Assembly: GCA_025355875.1 (NCBI GenBank)
Contig: JANXYV010000018.1
Span: forward strand, 1-42,319
DNA: 42,319 bases
From: Prolixibacteraceae bacterium
GTDB lineage: Bacteria > Bacteroidota > Bacteroidia > Bacteroidales > Prolixibacteraceae
Direction of reading: 5' to 3'
Shown here one piece after another: positions 39,713 to 42,319 of the stretch. The position numbers and the translations under genes were made by a program. The notes beneath the pieces were generated by a model that searched no databases, had not been told where the DNA came from, and saw only the letters and a program-made list of their open reading frames with translations. Each line of letters begins with the position of its first letter. Position 1 is the first letter of the stretch.

Positions 39713-40597
39713 TTACATGCTTTTCACAATGTGATGGACTTCAGCAATATGTGCTGGTGTGGTTCCGCAGCAGCCGCCAATGATGTTCGCGCCAGCCTCA
39801 ATAATATCCCTGACCCTGCCGGCCATGTCTTCCGGAGTTTCCGGGAAAGTGGTTTCTCCATCGCAATACTGCGGCATTCCGGCGTTGGCATGGATCAGAA
39901 TTGGAATCTCCCGATTGACTTGCCTGATTTCCTTGACAATGCCTATCATATCAACAATTCCATTCCCACAGTTGGCACCAATCACTGAAGCTCCTGTGTG
40001 AACGAGCGTTTGGGTCATTTCGGTTGGCGAAATCCCCATCATGGTTCGGTATTCTCCGGTAAGGATTTTATCAAAAGTCATGGTACAAATCACATCACAA
40101 GTTGTATTTTCTTTGGCAGCCTTCACAGCGATGCGTGCTTCTTCCAAATCAGTCATGGTTTCAATCACAATAGCATCTGCCCCACCCGTTTCCAAAGCGA
40201 TGGACTGCTTTTTAAAAGCATCGTAAAGTTCGTCTTCCGTAACTTCATCCATCATGAGCAATTTGCCGGTCGGGCCTACTGAACCTAAAACAATTCCGGC
40301 AGTTCCGGCAGCTTTTCGGCTGATTTCTGCGGCAGCTTTATTCAATTCGAAGACCTGGTTTTCAAGTCCATAGCCCATCAATTTAAACCAATTGCCGCCA
40401 AAGCTGTTGGTTTCAATCATGTCGGCTCCTGCTTCGACATAACTCCTTGCAATATCGAAAACATCGTCGGGTCGGCTCACATTCCATTGTTCAGGACATT
40501 CACCGGGTTGCAGTCCTTTTTTCTGGAGAAATGTTCCCCAAGCTCCATCCGAAACCAATACCCTGCCCTTTTTTAATTCCTGAACTATTTTGCTCAT
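39713..40597 (-). CDS. homocysteine S-methyltransferase
   Basis: A zinc-dependent methyltransferase of the homocysteine S-methyltransferase/BHMT/MetH-N-terminal family, with 294 residues. Landmarks are VSDGAWGTFLQKKGL, ETNSFGGNWFKL, GSVGPTGKLL and the zinc ligands C210 (IGANCGNG), C276 and C277 (GGCCGTTP). It would pass a methyl group to homocysteine, probably from a corrinoid carrier, because a stand-alone MetH activation protein is encoded nearby. The methyl donor is uncertain. It lies 88 bases after the UroD-family gene. Confidence 0.92.
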   Translation of the reverse strand: MSKIVQELKKGRVLVSDGAWGTFLQKKGLQPGECPEQWNVSRPDDVFDIARSYVEAGADMIETNSFGGNWFKLMGYGLENQVFELNKAAAEISRKAAGTAGIVLGSVGPTGKLLMMDEVTEDELYDAFKKQSIALETGGADAIVIETMTDLEEARIAVKAAKENTTCDVICTMTFDKILTGEYRTMMGISPTEMTQTLVHTGASVIGANCGNGIVDMIGIVKEIRQVNREIPILIHANAGMPQYCDGETTFPETPEDMAGRVRDIIEAGANIIGGCCGTTPAHIAEVHHIVKSM

Positions 40598-40685
40598 GAT
40601 TCCTGTTTTTATAATGTTTGCCTAAAGTTAACTGATTGTCTTTAATCAACTTTATGTACTCCCAACTTTTGTAAACTCTGAACTT

Positions 40686-42185
40686 TTAAATTTCTTTAAT
40701 CCATTCCTTGATGACCTCGAGCGAAGGAATGGCAACTTCCGATTTAAGTTTATAATTGACCATGACCACTGCCGGACCTTTCTTGATTCCAAAGGTAGCT
40801 ATTTGTGCTTTATCATGACTGACCGAGATGGAGGTTGATTTTCCCAATTCAGCTACGGCACGCTTCACACGCCGGGTAATTTCCCTGCACTCCGGCTCAT
40901 TTTCACCAAAAATCAGGATTTCACTGTGTTTCGATTTGATTTTCAGCTTCAGTTTCTCGTTGATCCGTTTTTGAATTGCCTCAATTAAAAGGTTTTGCGG
41001 CGGAATCTGCGAAACGAATACAATTTTCCCGTCGATACAAATGGTTGGTATATTTTTCACCATCAGCGACGACATGAACGATACGCCTTCCAACTTTTTG
41101 ATGGGATGTTCGCGCCATTCCACCACTCCTTCAAAATGAGGCGCGATTCTTTTTACGGCCTCCACCATATATTGACAAGGTGCGCAGGATTCAGAATCAA
41201 GGGTAACAATATCCACAATCACTTTGTCCGACTGCCCGTAATCCTTCATATTCAGGACATCCAGTTTGCTCTCTTTTTTCTCCAGATTCCTTGCTACTTC
41301 CTGAAGGTATTGACTGAAAACCAATTCAGAAACTGCCCGGATATTTTCGACCGGTGTTTGCATCGGCAAATCGCATCCAGGTGCAAGAATGAAACCCTGA
41401 TTGCCTCCCAAATCCAGACAAGCCAGCGCATCCTGTTTACAATCATCGGCATCTCCCATGAGCAAAACCACTGTTAATTTAAGGTTTCCGCCAAAACTGA
41501 TTTTTTTTGAAAGTGCAATTTCTTTTACAAAATCGAGCGGAATATTTTCGTCGATGGAAATATTATCAGGCCGGCATTCGCACATGGCTTCGATATTTTG
41601 CTGGGCATGGCCGCAAACGAAGAACGAACTCAGTTTTTCCTTCTTTCTTACAAAATCAAAAATCTGTGAAACGTAAGGTGTCACATAGGTTTCAAACGAA
41701 AGAGGATCGATCTGGCTGGTCATCGGGTCTACCACGGCAATCACATCACAGCCTGCATCCAGAAGCATTTCGGAGTAGCTGATGGCAACCTTGGTACAGA
41801 AATCCATTACTTCCATCACATATTCCGGATCTTCAAACAGTTTCATGAAGATTTCGGTTCCCAACAGGTGCAATGCCAGTGTGAAAGGTCCGGTGATCAG
41901 GCCATATAGGGCGATTTCAGGATTTTTGATCCGAAGCTCGCGGGTGGTTTCCAGAACAATCGGAATCCGGCCATCTTTTGCTGTAAGCACTTTCAGTGAA
42001 CTGAGCAGAACGCCTTCCGACAAAGGATGTGTAACCACGGCCGGTGGATTTTCTTTGGCCCAGTTGAGTTTACATCCCAAAATTTCGGCTTCCAACTGCA
42101 AATCGAAACTCACCGGAATTCCATCTGGCTTATAAAGTTCAATGGCTTTTGAAAGCCCGGCAATCATGTTCGGGGCCGACTTAAG
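40686..42185 (-). pseudogene. UroD-family corrinoid methyltransferase fused to two thioredoxin folds, 5' end lost at an IS110-like junction
   Basis: The open frame begins at an internal ATG (42167) and gives 493 residues. A UroD/MtaA/CmuA-type methyltransferase core (about 1-290) has PDGIPVSFDLQLEAEILGC, GLITGPFTLALHLLG, DPMTSQIDP, VCGHAQQN and GGNQGFILAPGC. A thioredoxin fold with C328-A-P-C331 (about 315-395) and a second without a Cys pair (about 410-493) follow. Coding-like sequence continues upstream of the ATG for about six codons (LKSAPN) to a TAG at 42189-42191, where the IS-like sequence begins. About 60 N-terminal residues of the family are missing, so the gene is probably dead or makes a truncated protein. 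Confidence 0.8.
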
Positions 42186-42220
42186 TCCCTATGTTTGTAA
42201 TGTGCACTTTTGCTAGAGTA

Positions 42221-42284
42221 GCATAAGTCTAAAGAGTATTATTTTTGATTAGGCAATTAACCAATAAAACTCAAAGACTTATGC
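42221..42284 (+). promoter_or_regulatory. inverted repeat enclosing the transposase start
   Basis: GCATAAGTCT (42221-42230) and AGACTTATGC (42275-42284) form a perfect 10-bp inverted repeat around 44 bases. The right arm contains the transposase ATG (42281-42283), so an RNA stem would hide the start codon. It may limit translation or be part of the element's structured end. Confidence 0.5.
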
Positions 42285-42319
42285 TTACACAAAACTCGGT
42301 ATTAGATTTTAAAGGACAA
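42281..42319 (+). CDS. IS110-like transposase, N-terminus only
   Basis: An ATG at 42281 opens a frame encoding MLTQNSVLDFKGQ, then the window ends. The LDFKGQ segment precedes the first catalytic Asp motif (GIDVHK-type) in IS110 family transposases, but that motif lies beyond the window. Identification rests on 13 residues and on the disrupted neighbour gene. Confidence 0.5.
   Translation, partial: MLTQNSVLDFKGQ

Larger units (their letters stand above)
42186..42319 (+). mobile_element. left end of an IS110-like insertion element (partial)
   Basis: The UroD-family frame breaks at about 42186-42190. The sequence then leads to a transposase-like start at 42281 whose first residues, MLTQNSVLDFKGQ, resemble the N-terminus of Bacteroidota IS110-family transposases. 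TATGTTTG (42190-42197) could be its -7 element. IS110 elements usually lack terminal inverted repeats, so the exact edge is uncertain. Confidence 0.6.

Noticed and set aside
40995-41477. 160-residue plus-strand ORF opposite the UroD-thioredoxin gene
   Set aside because: It overlaps the real gene on the other strand and has no domain of its own.

Overview
The window looks like chromosomal DNA of an AT-rich member of the Bacteroidota, probably Bacteroidales/Marinilabiliales-like (inference). The signs are a protease with a type IX secretion (T9SS) C-terminal sorting domain, a long (1108-residue) SecA, a fused E1 alpha/beta 2-oxoacid dehydrogenase, PD40-OmpA and DUF4251-type proteins, recurrent TAnnTTTG promoter -7 elements and few Shine-Dalgarno sequences. 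No rRNA, tRNA or CRISPR array was seen.

Layout. 1-360: AT-rich, no confident gene. 361-4937 (minus): methylglyoxal synthase, then an E2 / fused E1 / flavodoxin cluster. 5102-8628 (minus): an HTH regulator, PyrK, PyrD and a beta-lactamase-fold lipoprotein packed as one operon. 8629-9412: a 784-bp gene-free AT-rich gap. 9413-10633 (plus): membrane metallophosphoesterase. 10620-13526 (minus): a large protein combining a gluzincin-like HExxH site, a PD40 propeller and an outer-membrane-barrel-like end. It is divergent from 13724-19425 (plus): a VWA-type membrane protein followed by three intact tandem paralogous lipoproteins and a fourth copy that has decayed by an internal deletion. 19438-24188 (minus): lgt, a YafQ-type toxin-antitoxin pair and secA. 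24449-30092: nitroreductase, aminotransferase, a GDPD-like protein that appears to have lost its active site, a T9SS-exported Lys-C-like protease and a TatD-family hydrolase.

30121-34030 (plus) is a methionine-biosynthesis operon: a divergent aspartokinase, O-acetylhomoserine sulfhydrylase (MetY) and a MetA-family homoserine acyltransferase that carries Glu111, the residue associated with acetyl-CoA use. In front of it lies an unannotated 31-codon leader ORF in which six of the last ten residues are Met. A promoter-like element precedes the leader, and an 18-pair RNA stem begins on its stop codon. This is a good candidate for methionine-responsive, ribosome-mediated attenuation and is the most interesting signal in the window.

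34053-37003: a PD40-OmpA protein, a small charged protein and a DUF4251-like protein. 37090-42185 (minus) is a corrinoid methyl-transfer operon: a UroD-family methyltransferase fused to two thioredoxin folds, a homocysteine S-methyltransferase, a CobW-type GTPase, a stand-alone MetH reactivation domain and a D-2-hydroxyacid dehydrogenase. Its first gene has lost its 5' end at the junction with an IS110-like element, whose transposase starts at 42281 and runs off the right edge. The two methionine-related loci, one for the homocysteine backbone and one for methyl transfer, lie within about 12 kb of each other.
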